Positions 1 to 6,130 of a stretch of DNA of 6,130 nucleotides are shown here, in pieces. How positions within the stretch are numbered: position 1 is the first letter of the stretch; every line of letters begins with the position of its first letter. The translations under genes and the position numbers were made by a program. The stretch lies in assembly GCA_946479125.1 (NCBI GenBank), contig CAMLET010000216.1:1-6130 (forward strand), read 5' to 3'. Under the pieces are notes generated by a model. The model was not told where the DNA came from. It saw only the letters and a program-made list of their open reading frames with translations, and searched no databases. The stretch is from an uncultured Flavobacteriales bacterium. GTDB lineage: Bacteria > Bacteroidota > Bacteroidia > Flavobacteriales > Crocinitomicaceae.

Positions 1-1024
1 GATCGAATTTAGCTCCAGCTTTTCCTACTCTGTCAAAAGTAAATGCCTGAATCAATTCTTCCATACTAAAGATCTCTTGTGTAGTTCCAGGGTTCCAACC
101 TAAGAAAGCAAGCATGTTTACGAATGCTCCAGCGAAATATCCGTTTTCTCTATATCCTGAATACAATTCACCTTCTGCAGTGGTCCAATTAGCAGGGAAA
201 ACCGGGAAGCCTAAACGGTCACCATCTCTTTTAGATAATTTTCCATTTCCATCAGGACGAAGCAATAAAGGTAAATGCGCGAATTCAGGAGCTTTCCAAC
301 CAAATGCTTCATAAAGCAATACATGTAATGGCGCAGATGGTAACCATTCTTCACCACGGATTACGTGCGTGATCTCCATTAAATGATCATCAACGATATT
401 AGCCAAGTGATATGTTGGCATTCCGTCGCTCTTGTATAATACTTTGTCATCCAGATTGTTAGTATTCACAACTACCCATCCTCTAATGGTATCTTCTAAT
501 CTAACATCTTGATTACGAGGCATTTTCATACGAATAACATATGGTTCACCTGCTTCAAGACGTTTCGTTACTTCTTCAGCTGAAAGTGTCAATGAGTTTT
601 TCAATGATACACGTGTAACACTGTTGTATTGCCAATTAGGCATTCCCATTTGTTTTGCTTTTTCACGAACATCTTCCAATTCCTCTGGAGTATCAAATGC
701 GTAATAAGCTTTATCTGTATCAACCAATTGTTGAGCATATGGTGCGTAAAGGTGCTTACGTTCACTTTGAACATATGGACCATATTCACCTCCAATTCCC
801 GGACCTTCGTCAGGAATTATTCCACACCATTTTAGCGAGTCAAGAATATATTCTTGTGCACCTGGAACAAAACGTGTTTGATCAGTGTCTTCTATTCTAA
901 TAATGAAAGTACCGTTATTGTTCTTTGCGAATAAGTAATTGTATAATGCAGTACGAACCCCTCCCATATGTAATGGTCCGGTTGGTGATGGAGCGAATCG
1001 TACTCTAACGGTGTTGTTATCCAT
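1..1024 (-). CDS. gltX: Glutamyl-tRNA synthetase, N-terminal two-thirds (cut by window edge)
   Basis: Class I aminoacyl-tRNA synthetase that attaches glutamate to tRNA-Glu in the cytoplasm using ATP. I translated the minus strand by hand from the ATG at 1024-1022; 341 codons are open to the edge. Visible landmarks: VRFAPSPTG (8-16) with the HIGH-type signature as HMGG (19-22), RIEDTDQTR (43-51), [12 protein letters not shown] (205-216), HVIRGEEWL (220-228) and the KMSKS-type loop KLSKRDGD (262-269). The LGFPVFP segment (271-277) and [14 protein letters not shown] (321-335) are what I expect of Bacteroidota GltX. The region after [11 protein letters not shown] (106-116) lacks the cysteine cluster of zinc-containing GltX enzymes. 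Roughly 160-170 C-terminal residues, mostly the anticodon-binding domain, lie outside the window. The start is supported by the immediate [11 protein letters not shown] context. The gene is divergent from the operon to its right. A discriminating versus non-discriminating enzyme cannot be told from this part. Confidence 0.97.
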   Translation of the reverse strand, partial: MDNNTVRVRFAPSPTGPLHMGGVRTALYNYLFAKNNNGTFIIRIEDTDQTRFVPGAQEYILDSLKWCGIIPDEGPGIGGEYGPYVQSERKHLYAPYAQQLVDTDKAYYAFDTPEELEDVREKAKQMGMPNWQYNSVTRVSLKNSLTLSAEEVTKRLEAGEPYVIRMKMPRNQDVRLEDTIRGWVVVNTNNLDDKVLYKSDGMPTYHLANIVDDHLMEITHVIRGEEWLPSAPLHVLLYEAFGWKAPEFAHLPLLLRPDGNGKLSKRDGDRLGFPVFPANWTTAEGELYSGYRENGYFAGAFVNMLAFLGWNPGTTQEIFSMEELIQAFTFDRVGKAGAKFD

Positions 1025-1040
1025 GAATTCAAATTTTGTG

Positions 1041-1048
1041 CAAAGTTA
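1041..1048 (-). promoter_or_regulatory. Candidate gltX promoter, -7 element
   Basis: Read on the minus strand the sequence is TAACTTTG followed by CAC, an exact match to the Bacteroidota -7 consensus TAnnTTTG. It ends 16 nt before the gltX ATG, so transcription would start about 10 nt upstream of the start codon and give a very short leader. I found no TTG-type -33 element at 17-23 bp upstream, so the call rests on the -7 box and its position. No Shine-Dalgarno sequence is visible, which is common in this phylum. Confidence 0.5.
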
Positions 1049-1096
1049 ATCATTTCACTGCTGTCTGTTTGGTTGACTGGTTTTGTTTTTTAAGGC

Positions 1097-1106
1097 TTGT
1101 TAACAA
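1097..1106. other. 10-bp perfect palindrome in the divergent intergenic region
   Basis: TTGTTAACAA is a perfect palindrome near the middle of the 154-bp region between the gltX start and the DUF4175 gene start. A palindrome in a divergent control region could be an operator, but in AT-rich sequence such a motif can occur by chance and no regulator is suggested by the window. Confidence 0.25.
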
Positions 1107-1178
1107 TGTGTTCAACCATTTTGTGATGTAGTTGTATAACCACTTTCATAACTTAGTGTGTTAATACAATTCTAAACC

Positions 1179-4100
1179 ATGTCCGCGCTCGATAATCTTT
1201 TACTTCAAATCGATTCATTCATTCGTAAATACTACAAGAATGAGTTATGGAAGGGTCTTGTTTTTTGGACATCATTCCTGTTTGCGTCGTGGCTAATTTT
1301 TGCAACCGTAGAATATTTCGGTCGTTTTAATAGTTTTGTTCGTGGAATTCTGTTTTTTGCATTCATTCTTGGAAATGGTTATTTGATCATTCGTTTTTGT
1401 GCAATTCCATTATTAAGATTATTCGAGTTTGGAAAAAGAATTGGTAGAGAGCAGGCAGCTGTTATTATTGGTAAGTTCTTTCCTAATGTTTCTGATAGAT
1501 TATTGAATACACTTCAGTTAAATAGCATGCTGAATGAGAACGATCGTTCTTATGAGCTTTTAGCCGCTAGTGTTTCACAACGTTCTCAGGAGTTAACGGT
1601 GGTTCCGTTTGTTGATGCCGTTCGTCAGGATGAATTGAAGAAGTACCTCAAGTTCGGAATTCCGATCATACTATTATTCGTTTCCGTATGTGTGCTTGCA
1701 CCTCGATGGATTGTGGATGGATCATCAAACGTTATTAACTATTCGAAAGCTCAGGAAGCCCCATTTACCTTCAAACTTGTTAGTAGTAAGAAAGCAGTTA
1801 ATGAAGGCGAGAATGTGACAGTTCGTGTTAAGATTGATGGACTTTATGTTCCGGAGAAATGCTTTGTTGTTTCGTCGCGTGGTAAGTATTTAATGAAGCG
1901 TGTTCGAAAGAATGAGATGGAGTTTGTCTTTGATAATCTTCGCCAGGATTTGAATTTCCATTTCGAGAGTGAAGGCTTTTCTTCGAATGCATTCGATATC
2001 GGTGTAATAGGTAAATCGAGCATGGGTAACGTGAAAGCAACGCTTATCTATCCTAAATATTTGAACCGTAAATCTCAGGAGGTTTCGAATGTTGCTAGTG
2101 TTGAAATGCCTGAAGGAACGTTGGTTAAATGGCAAATTCGTACTAAAAACACGAAGAATGTTAAAGCTATCTGGTCTGGTAAGTCAAGAAGCTTTGATGG
2201 TGAGGAATTGAAATGGGAAGAAGTTTATAATAACTCAGGTACGCTGCGTTTTAAAATGTCTAACCGTTTTACTGGCAAGGTTGATTCCAGTGCATTGGTT
2301 CTGGATGTTGTAAAAGATGCTTTCCCATTAATTGTGGTGAATGAGAATGTAGATAGCGTTAAATCAACTATTAGAAGTTTTTCTGGCGTTATAAGTGACG
2401 ATTATGGTCTTCGTTCGTTGACGTTTATTTACAAGATTAAGCGTAAGAATGGAAAGGAAATTCAGCATTCTATTCCTGTGAAAAAGGTTTCTGGGATCAA
2501 TGATCAGTTTGGATTCACGGTTGATTTTTCACGAGAGGAATTACAATTGGAAGATGACTTGTTCTATTATTTCAGAGTAAGTGACAATGATGGTGTGAAT
2601 GGAAGTAAGTCTTCCAATTCTACAACTTTTAAATACGAAGTTCCTACTCTTTCTGAGTTGAATGATAAACGTGAGGAAACACAAGAAAACCTGAAGAAGA
2701 ATCTGGATGAAGTATTGAAGCGAACAGATGATTTCCAGAAGGATGTTGAGAAGTTAAAGAAGAGTTTGAATGAGAAATCTAAGAACGATTTTAAAAGTTT
2801 AGAACAGATTCAAAACTTGCAGCAAGAGCAACAAAGCTTAATGGACGACCTGAAGGATATTCAGGAAACAATGGAATCGAGCAATGAGGAGAAGCAACAA
2901 CTTTCGGAGCAAAGTGAGGAGATGCTTGAACAGCAGGAATTGATCGAAAAACTCATGGAGGAGTTGATGGATGATGAGTTGAAAGAACTTTTGAAGCAGC
3001 TCGAAGAAATGATGAAGAAAAATGACAAGGAGAATCTTCAGAAAAGTTCTGAGCAGTTAGAACAAACGACAGAGCAGAAAAAGAATCAGATGGATCGTAC
3101 AATGGAGATGTTGAAGCGTCTTCAAGTGAATGAGAAAATTGATGCGTTAGAGGATAAATTGAAAGAACTATCTGAGGAACAAGAAAAGCTGAAGGAAGAT
3201 GTTCAGAATGAAAAGTTGTCGAAGGAGAAAGCTGTTGAAAAGCAGGAGGATCTTAAGAAGAAATTTGAAGAAGTAAAGAAGGATGTTGAGGAAATGAAAA
3301 AACTCAACGATGAATTAAAGAAGCCGATGGAAATGGGTGACTTTAAGGAAATGGAAGATGCGATCGATAAAGAAATGAACGACGCGAAAGAGAATTTATC
3401 TGAAGGAAAAAACAGCAAAGCGAATAAAAGTCAAAAGTCTGCAGCTGATAAAATGAAAGAGATGGCTGAGCAGATGGACAATCAGCAGCAGCAATCAAAC
3501 AAGAAGCAGAATGAAGAAGATATGGGCTTGATTCGTCTTTTATTAGAGAACTTAATGGTTCTTAGTTTCGATGAGGAAAGCAATATGAATGCGTTCACTA
3601 GAGTAAAGAACAATGACCCTGGTTATAGACGCTTAGGACGTCGTCAGCGCTCTTTAATTGATGATTCCAGAGTAGTTGAAGACTCATTGATTGCGCTCGC
3701 TGAGAGACAGCCGAAAATGGCTCAATACATCGATACCGAATTAAAAAGCATCAAGAACAACTTCGTTTCTATCCTTGATGATATCGATAATCACGATAAA
3801 TGGAAATTGAATCAACACCAACAATTGGTGATGACGAGTTACAATAATCTTGCGTTGATTCTGAACGAAAGTTTGGAGAGCATGCAGGCTCAGTCTCAAG
3901 CTCAAAGCAAGCAGAAAGGAAGTGGTTCATGCGATAACCCGGGTGGTAGTGGTTCTGGAAAACCATCTCAAGGTTCCGGTGAAATGGGTTCAGAAGACAT
4001 GAAGGAGATGCTGAAGAAGCAATTAGAACAAATGAAAAAAGGTCCGAAGCCAGGTGGGAAACAGCCGGGAGATAAGCCTGGTGATGGTAATTCTGGAATG

Positions 4101-4529
4101 CCTGGTTTAGGGAACAAGGAGATTGCAAAAATGGCCGCTCAGCAAACAGCTATTCGTCAAGAGCTGGAGAAAATGAGAAATGAAATGAACAAGGAAGGTC
4201 AAGGAAAAGGTAATGGACTTAATCCTTTGATCAACGAATTGGAGAAACAAGAGAAGGATTTGATCAATAAGAAATTCACTCCGGAGATGATTCGTCGTCA
4301 GCAGGACATTCTTACACGCTTACTGGAAAGTGAAAAAGCCATGCGGGAAAGAGGCTTTGAAGAGAAGCGAGAAAGTAATTCTGGAAAAAATGTAAATCCT
4401 GGTAACCTTATCAGATTTGATGAGTATAAGAAGCAGAATTTAGGTCAAATTGAGATGCTGAAGACTGTGGATCCAGTTCTTACTCCTTATTATAAATCAA
4501 AGGCGTCGGAGTATTTCAATTTACCTTAA
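1179..4529 (+). CDS. DUF4175-type membrane-anchored coiled-coil protein (1,116 aa, unknown function)
   Basis: Large protein with no assigned function. Three hydrophobic segments stand out: about 24-46, 55-79 and 156-175. Positive charges after the second (RLFEFGKRIGR, 80-90) suggest a cytoplasmic N-terminus and 80-155, with everything after 176 in the periplasm. Residues about 190-490 look like beta-rich, Ig-like modules, including SDDYGLRSLTFIYKI (406-420), which resembles the motif I associate with DUF4175 proteins. Residues 490-770 are a very charged Glu/Lys/Gln coiled coil. A compact helical region (about 780-900, starting LIRLLLENLMVLSFDEE) follows, then Gly/Ser/Pro-rich linkers (about 912-938, 954-978) and a C-terminal helical part ending LGQIEMLKTVDPVLTPYY. 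No enzymatic motif is visible. The ATG at 1179 lacks a clear Shine-Dalgarno sequence but gives a sensible N-terminus. It is probably the first gene of an operon with the ATPase 12 bp downstream. The family call is from recognition, not a search; the architecture is directly visible. Confidence 0.85.
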   Translation: MSALDNLLLQIDSFIRKYYKNELWKGLVFWTSFLFASWLIFATVEYFGRFNSFVRGILFFAFILGNGYLIIRFCAIPLLRLFEFGKRIGREQAAVIIGKFFPNVSDRLLNTLQLNSMLNENDRSYELLAASVSQRSQELTVVPFVDAVRQDELKKYLKFGIPIILLFVSVCVLAPRWIVDGSSNVINYSKAQEAPFTFKLVSSKKAVNEGENVTVRVKIDGLYVPEKCFVVSSRGKYLMKRVRKNEMEFVFDNLRQDLNFHFESEGFSSNAFDIGVIGKSSMGNVKATLIYPKYLNRKSQEVSNVASVEMPEGTLVKWQIRTKNTKNVKAIWSGKSRSFDGEELKWEEVYNNSGTLRFKMSNRFTGKVDSSALVLDVVKDAFPLIVVNENVDSVKSTIRSFSGVISDDYGLRSLTFIYKIKRKNGKEIQHSIPVKKVSGINDQFGFTVDFSREELQLEDDLFYYFRVSDNDGVNGSKSSNSTTFKYEVPTLSELNDKREETQENLKKNLDEVLKRTDDFQKDVEKLKKSLNEKSKNDFKSLEQIQNLQQEQQSLMDDLKDIQETMESSNEEKQQLSEQSEEMLEQQELIEKLMEELMDDELKELLKQLEEMMKKNDKENLQKSSEQLEQTTEQKKNQMDRTMEMLKRLQVNEKIDALEDKLKELSEEQEKLKEDVQNEKLSKEKAVEKQEDLKKKFEEVKKDVEEMKKLNDELKKPMEMGDFKEMEDAIDKEMNDAKENLSEGKNSKANKSQKSAADKMKEMAEQMDNQQQQSNKKQNEEDMGLIRLLLENLMVLSFDEESNMNAFTRVKNNDPGYRRLGRRQRSLIDDSRVVEDSLIALAERQPKMAQYIDTELKSIKNNFVSILDDIDNHDKWKLNQHQQLVMTSYNNLALILNESLESMQAQSQAQSKQKGSGSCDNPGGSGSGKPSQGSGEMGSEDMKEMLKKQLEQMKKGPKPGGKQPGDKPGDGNSGMPGLGNKEIAKMAAQQTAIRQELEKMRNEMNKEGQGKGNGLNPLINELEKQEKDLINKKFTPEMIRRQQDILTRLLESEKAMRERGFEEKRESNSGKNVNPGNLIRFDEYKKQNLGQIEMLKTVDPVLTPYYKSKASEYFNLP

Positions 4530-4533
4530 AGAC

Positions 4534-4540
4534 AAAGGTG
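4534..4540 (+). promoter_or_regulatory. Shine-Dalgarno-like site for the RsbW-like gene
   Basis: AAAGGTG sits in the 12-bp gap between the DUF4175 stop codon and the ATG at 4542. Its spacing is short, but it is the best Shine-Dalgarno-like match before any start in this window and supports that ATG. Confidence 0.4.
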
Positions 4541-4541
4541 A

Positions 4542-4964
4542 ATGAATAAAGAGGATTTTTCGTTGGTTGATTCGTTAAGTGTTCCATCTGAGGTTTCTAG
4601 TATTCCATTGGTTGAAACATTAATTGATGATGTGTGTAAGAAGTTAGGTGTGCACGAAGATGTTTATGGAAATGTGTTGATTGCGGTTACTGAAGCAGTA
4701 AATAATGCGATTCTTCATGGAAACAGAGAGTCTTCTTCCTTACTGGTTGATGTTGGTGTTTTTGATGAATCGAATGCATTTATGTTCGAGGTCAAAGATA
4801 AAGGAGATGGTTTTGACCATGTGAATCTTCCTGATCCTACAGCACCTGAAAACATTGAGAAGGAAAATGGACGCGGGATTTTCTTGATGCGTAATTTGGC
4901 CGACGAGGTTTTATATAATGATAAAGGCAATGAGGTTGCTATTCTTTTTAGTAAGTCATGGTAG
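4542..4964 (+). CDS. RsbW/SpoIIAB-like GHKL ATPase (probable serine kinase / anti-sigma type)
   Basis: A 140-residue stand-alone HATPase_c domain, the usual length for the RsbW/SpoIIAB class. The Bergerat ATP-binding fold is visible: N-box TEAVNNAILHGN (50-61, with Glu51, Asn54, Asn55 and the HGN end), G1 box DKGDGFD (86-92), and G2 box NGRGIFLM (109-116). No histidine-kinase dimerisation domain, sensor or membrane segment is present. In characterised relatives such proteins bind a sigma factor and phosphorylate an anti-anti-sigma (STAS) partner; neither partner is in the window, so that role here is inference. In Bacteroidota this gene commonly sits next to ybeY, which it overlaps by 7 bp, and it follows the DUF4175 gene by 12 bp, implying co-transcription and possibly translational coupling. 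It could instead be a kinase or ATPase acting on something other than a sigma factor. Confidence 0.9.
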   Translation: MNKEDFSLVDSLSVPSEVSSIPLVETLIDDVCKKLGVHEDVYGNVLIAVTEAVNNAILHGNRESSSLLVDVGVFDESNAFMFEVKDKGDGFDHVNLPDPTAPENIEKENGRGIFLMRNLADEVLYNDKGNEVAILFSKSW

Positions 4965-5395
4965 ATATAGAATACATAGAGCTTAATGAAATTCCGGATG
5001 TGAATCCGGAATTTTTGTTTTCATGGTACACGGATGTGGTTACTGATTATGAAAAACAACTTGGTGATGTCACCTTGATTTTTTGTGACGACGAGTATTT
5101 ATTGCAAATGAATCGTGAGCATTTAGAACACGATTACTATACGGACATTATCACGTTCGATTATACGGATGACACAGTAGTTTCTGGTGATCTTTTTATA
5201 AGTCTTGATCGTGTTCGCGACAATGCGGAAACAGAGAAAGTAAGTTTCCGTGATGAACTTCATCGTGTTTGTGTTCATGGCATTCTTCATTTGTGTGGAC
5301 TTAAAGACAAGTCTGAAGAAGACGAAGTGGCGATGCGGACCGCTGAAAATTCTGCGCTTGAAAAGAGATTGTTTCACGTGGAACATTTGAAGTAG
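4958..5395 (+). CDS. ybeY: Endoribonuclease YbeY, rRNA maturation factor
   Basis: Single-strand-specific metallo-endoribonuclease of the UPF0054 family, needed in characterised bacteria for 16S rRNA 3'-end maturation and ribosome quality control. At 145 residues it is of normal length. Visible motifs: MNREHLEHDYYTDIITFDY (51-69), the family's N-x-x-x-R/H...TDVLSF region in its Bacteroidota form, SGDLFIS (76-82), and the metal-binding segment HGILHLCGLKDK (107-118) with His107 and His111. The third ligand of the canonical HGxLHLxGxDH is replaced (KDK), which I recall as the usual Bacteroidota form, so it is unlikely to be a damaged copy. The ATG at 4958 overlaps the end of the ATPase gene by 7 bp. 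Two DNA signals lie within the gene: a terminator-like hairpin at codons 11-19 and a parS-like site covering codons 138-143, which dictates the C-terminal tail LFHVEH. Confidence 0.95.
   Translation: MVDIEYIELNEIPDVNPEFLFSWYTDVVTDYEKQLGDVTLIFCDDEYLLQMNREHLEHDYYTDIITFDYTDDTVVSGDLFISLDRVRDNAETEKVSFRDELHRVCVHGILHLCGLKDKSEEDEVAMRTAENSALEKRLFHVEHLK
4989..5021 (+). terminator. Terminator-like hairpin inside the 5' part of ybeY
   Basis: The left arm AAATTCCGGAT (4989-4999) pairs perfectly over 11 bp with ATCCGGAATTT (5004-5014) around a 4-nt loop GTGA, which is a GNRA-class tetraloop in RNA. It is followed by TT, G and TTTT (5015-5021). The shape matches an intrinsic terminator, though the core has only four GC pairs. 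It lies about 30 nt inside ybeY, so active translation would normally hinder its folding. It could attenuate read-through, stall the polymerase, or be a coincidence of the codons for IPDVNPEF. Confidence 0.35.
5370..5385. other. parS-like ParB-binding site 1 (15/16 match), within ybeY
   Basis: TGTTTCACGTGGAACA differs from the consensus TGTTTCACGTGAAACA at one position. Its reverse complement TGTTCCACGTGAAACA is a variant that I recall among accepted Bacillus subtilis parS sites. It covers the last codons of ybeY and ends directly next to the -33 element of the predicted mnmG promoter. The centre lies 45 bp from the perfect site downstream. Confidence 0.8.
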
Positions 5396-5416
5396 TGTTA
5401 ATCTGGAGTAATTTTG
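5386..5416 (+). promoter_or_regulatory. Predicted mnmG promoter (Bacteroidota -33/-7 type)
   Basis: TTTG at 5386-5389, a 19-bp spacer, then TAATTTTG at 5409-5416: a full match to the Bacteroidota primary sigma consensus TTTG-N19-TAnnTTTG. Transcription would start near 5421-5424, about 20 nt before the mnmG ATG. The -33 element begins right after parS site 1, and the last two bases of the -7 element are the first two of parS site 2. No transcript data are available; the match is by eye. Confidence 0.55.
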
Positions 5417-5430
5417 TTTCACGTGAAACA
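5415..5430. other. parS site 2, perfect 16-bp ParB-binding consensus
   Basis: TGTTTCACGTGAAACA is a perfect palindrome and identical to the bacterial parS consensus bound by chromosomal ParB/Spo0J proteins. It lies in the ybeY-mnmG spacer, 11 bp before the mnmG start. In many bacteria parS sites cluster near the replication origin and nucleate ParB spreading and SMC loading. The parA and parB genes themselves are not in the window. Confidence 0.9.
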
Positions 5431-5441
5431 TTGAAAAAGGT

Positions 5442-6130
5442 ATGTTGAAGGAATACGATGTGATTGTTGTGGGTGCTGGGCACGCTGGTTGTGAGGCTGC
5501 GAATGCTGCTGGAAAACTTGGTGCTTCTGTGTTGTTGGTCACAATGAATATGAATACAATTGCACAAATGAGTTGTAATCCTGCTATGGGTGGGGTTGCA
5601 AAAGGTCAGATTGTGCGTGAAATTGATGCCTTGGGTGGTGGGTCTGGAATTGTTTCAGATTTGTCTGCTATTCAGTTTCGAATGCTGAACCGTTCGAAAG
5701 GACCCGCTATGTGGTCACCGAGAACGCAGAACGACCGAATGAGGTTTGCTGAAGAGTGGCGATTGCTGCTTGAACGAAATCCGAATGTGGATTTTTGGCA
5801 AGACATGTGTAACGGTTTGATCGTTGAGAATGGTGAGGTGAAAGGAATCAATACTGGAATTGGTTTGCCGATTTATGGTAAGTCAGTGGTGTTGACAAAC
5901 GGAACTTTCCTGAATGGTTTAATTCACCTTGGTGAAAAACAATTTGGTGGTGGGCGTGTTGGTGAAAAAGCTGCTACGGGTGTTACTGAGGATTTGCTGA
6001 AGTTTGGTTTTGAAGCCGGACGAATGAAAACAGGAACTCCCCCACGAATCGATGGTCGATCTCTGGATTATTCTAAAATGGAGATTCAGGAAGGAGACGA
6101 AAATCCGAGCAAGTTTAGTTACACGGATAC
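5442..6130 (+). CDS. mnmG: tRNA uridine-5-carboxymethylaminomethyl modification enzyme MnmG, N-terminal part
   Basis: FAD-dependent subunit that, with the GTPase MnmE, builds the 5-carboxymethylaminomethyl group on wobble uridine 34 of certain tRNAs. There are 229 complete codons before the edge; the family is about 620 residues, so about 390 are missing. Visible: the dinucleotide-binding motif YDVIVVGAGHAGCEAA (5-20), MSCNPAMGGVAKGQIVREID (43-62) with the conserved Cys45, a region containing SKGPAMWSPRTQNDR (85-99), and MKTGTPPRIDG (205-215). The ATG at 5442 puts YDVIVVG at the expected distance. AAAAAGG ends only 1 nt before it, too close for a normal Shine-Dalgarno site, and the nearby ATG at 5458 is out of frame. 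Its predicted promoter lies between two parS sites, so ParB could influence it. The gene is often origin-proximal in bacteria (older name gidA), in keeping with the parS sites. Confidence 0.97.
   Translation, partial: MLKEYDVIVVGAGHAGCEAANAAGKLGASVLLVTMNMNTIAQMSCNPAMGGVAKGQIVREIDALGGGSGIVSDLSAIQFRMLNRSKGPAMWSPRTQNDRMRFAEEWRLLLERNPNVDFWQDMCNGLIVENGEVKGINTGIGLPIYGKSVVLTNGTFLNGLIHLGEKQFGGGRVGEKAATGVTEDLLKFGFEAGRMKTGTPPRIDGRSLDYSKMEIQEGDENPSKFSYTD

Noticed and set aside
605..620. parS-like sequence TGATACACGTGTAACA inside gltX
   Set aside because: It keeps the central CACGTG but has three mismatches to the 16-bp consensus and fits normal gltX codons (VTRVS). Other than the ACACGTGT core there is nothing to support ParB binding.
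629..900. Plus-strand open frames opposite gltX
   Set aside because: They lie wholly within the well-supported minus-strand gltX, have no recognisable domains and are shadows of its codons.
1070..1118. Inverted repeat TGGTTGA / TCAACCA in the divergent spacer
   Set aside because: Only 7 bp per arm with a 35-nt loop; expected by chance in this composition.
1149..1156. TAACTTAG as a -7 promoter element for the DUF4175 gene
   Set aside because: One mismatch to TAnnTTTG, and the nearest TTG elements lie 14 or 25 bp upstream, outside the usual spacing. A promoter is expected in 1025-1178, but this match is too weak to call.
3203..3418. Minus-strand Ser/Phe-rich open frame opposite the coiled coil
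   Set aside because: Its composition is the reverse complement of Glu/Lys codons (GAA/AAA to TTC/TTT/TCT); no sign of an independent gene.
5302..5308. Loss of the third YbeY histidine as evidence of a pseudogene
   Set aside because: The frame is intact, length is normal, other motifs are kept, and the substitution fits the form I recall for this phylum.
5123..5567. Minus-strand open frames across the ybeY-mnmG junction containing FHVKQ and NVSRET
   Set aside because: These peptides come from reading the two palindromic parS sites on the other strand, and the frames overlap two confident genes.

Overview
The window looks like a piece of a Bacteroidota chromosome, most likely Flavobacteriales. 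The grounds are low-to-moderate GC, weak or missing Shine-Dalgarno sequences, TAnnTTTG-type promoter elements, a GltX with a LGFPVFP segment after its KLSKR loop, a YbeY with HGxLHLxGxKDK in place of HGxLHLxGxDH, and the gene order DUF4175 protein / RsbW-like ATPase / ybeY / mnmG. I cannot name a genus from sequence alone.

Layout: the left 1,024 bases are the N-terminal two-thirds of gltX (glutamyl-tRNA synthetase) on the minus strand, cut by the window edge. A 154-bp divergent intergenic region with a good candidate gltX promoter follows. The plus strand then carries three tightly packed genes, probably co-transcribed: a 1,116-residue membrane-anchored coiled-coil protein of the DUF4175 type, a 140-residue GHKL ATPase of the RsbW/SpoIIAB type (12-bp gap), and ybeY (7-bp overlap). 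mnmG (gidA) starts 46 bp after ybeY and runs off the right edge.

The most notable part is 5370-5430. A perfect 16-bp match to the ParB-binding parS consensus (TGTTTCACGTGAAACA) lies 11 bp upstream of the mnmG start. A second site with one mismatch lies 45 bp further upstream, centre to centre, inside the last codons of ybeY. A Bacteroidota-type promoter (TTTG, 19 bp, TAATTTTG) sits exactly between them: its -33 element abuts the first parS and its -7 element overlaps the second. This suggests an origin-proximal chromosome-segregation locus where ParB binding could directly affect mnmG transcription.

A second hidden structure is a terminator-like hairpin inside the start of ybeY (11-bp perfect stem, GUGA tetraloop, T-rich tail), which could attenuate read-through from the upstream operon.

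Three of the five genes serve translation: tRNA charging (gltX), rRNA maturation (ybeY) and tRNA wobble-uridine modification (mnmG). The DUF4175 protein and the RsbW-like ATPase have no established role that I can derive from the sequence.
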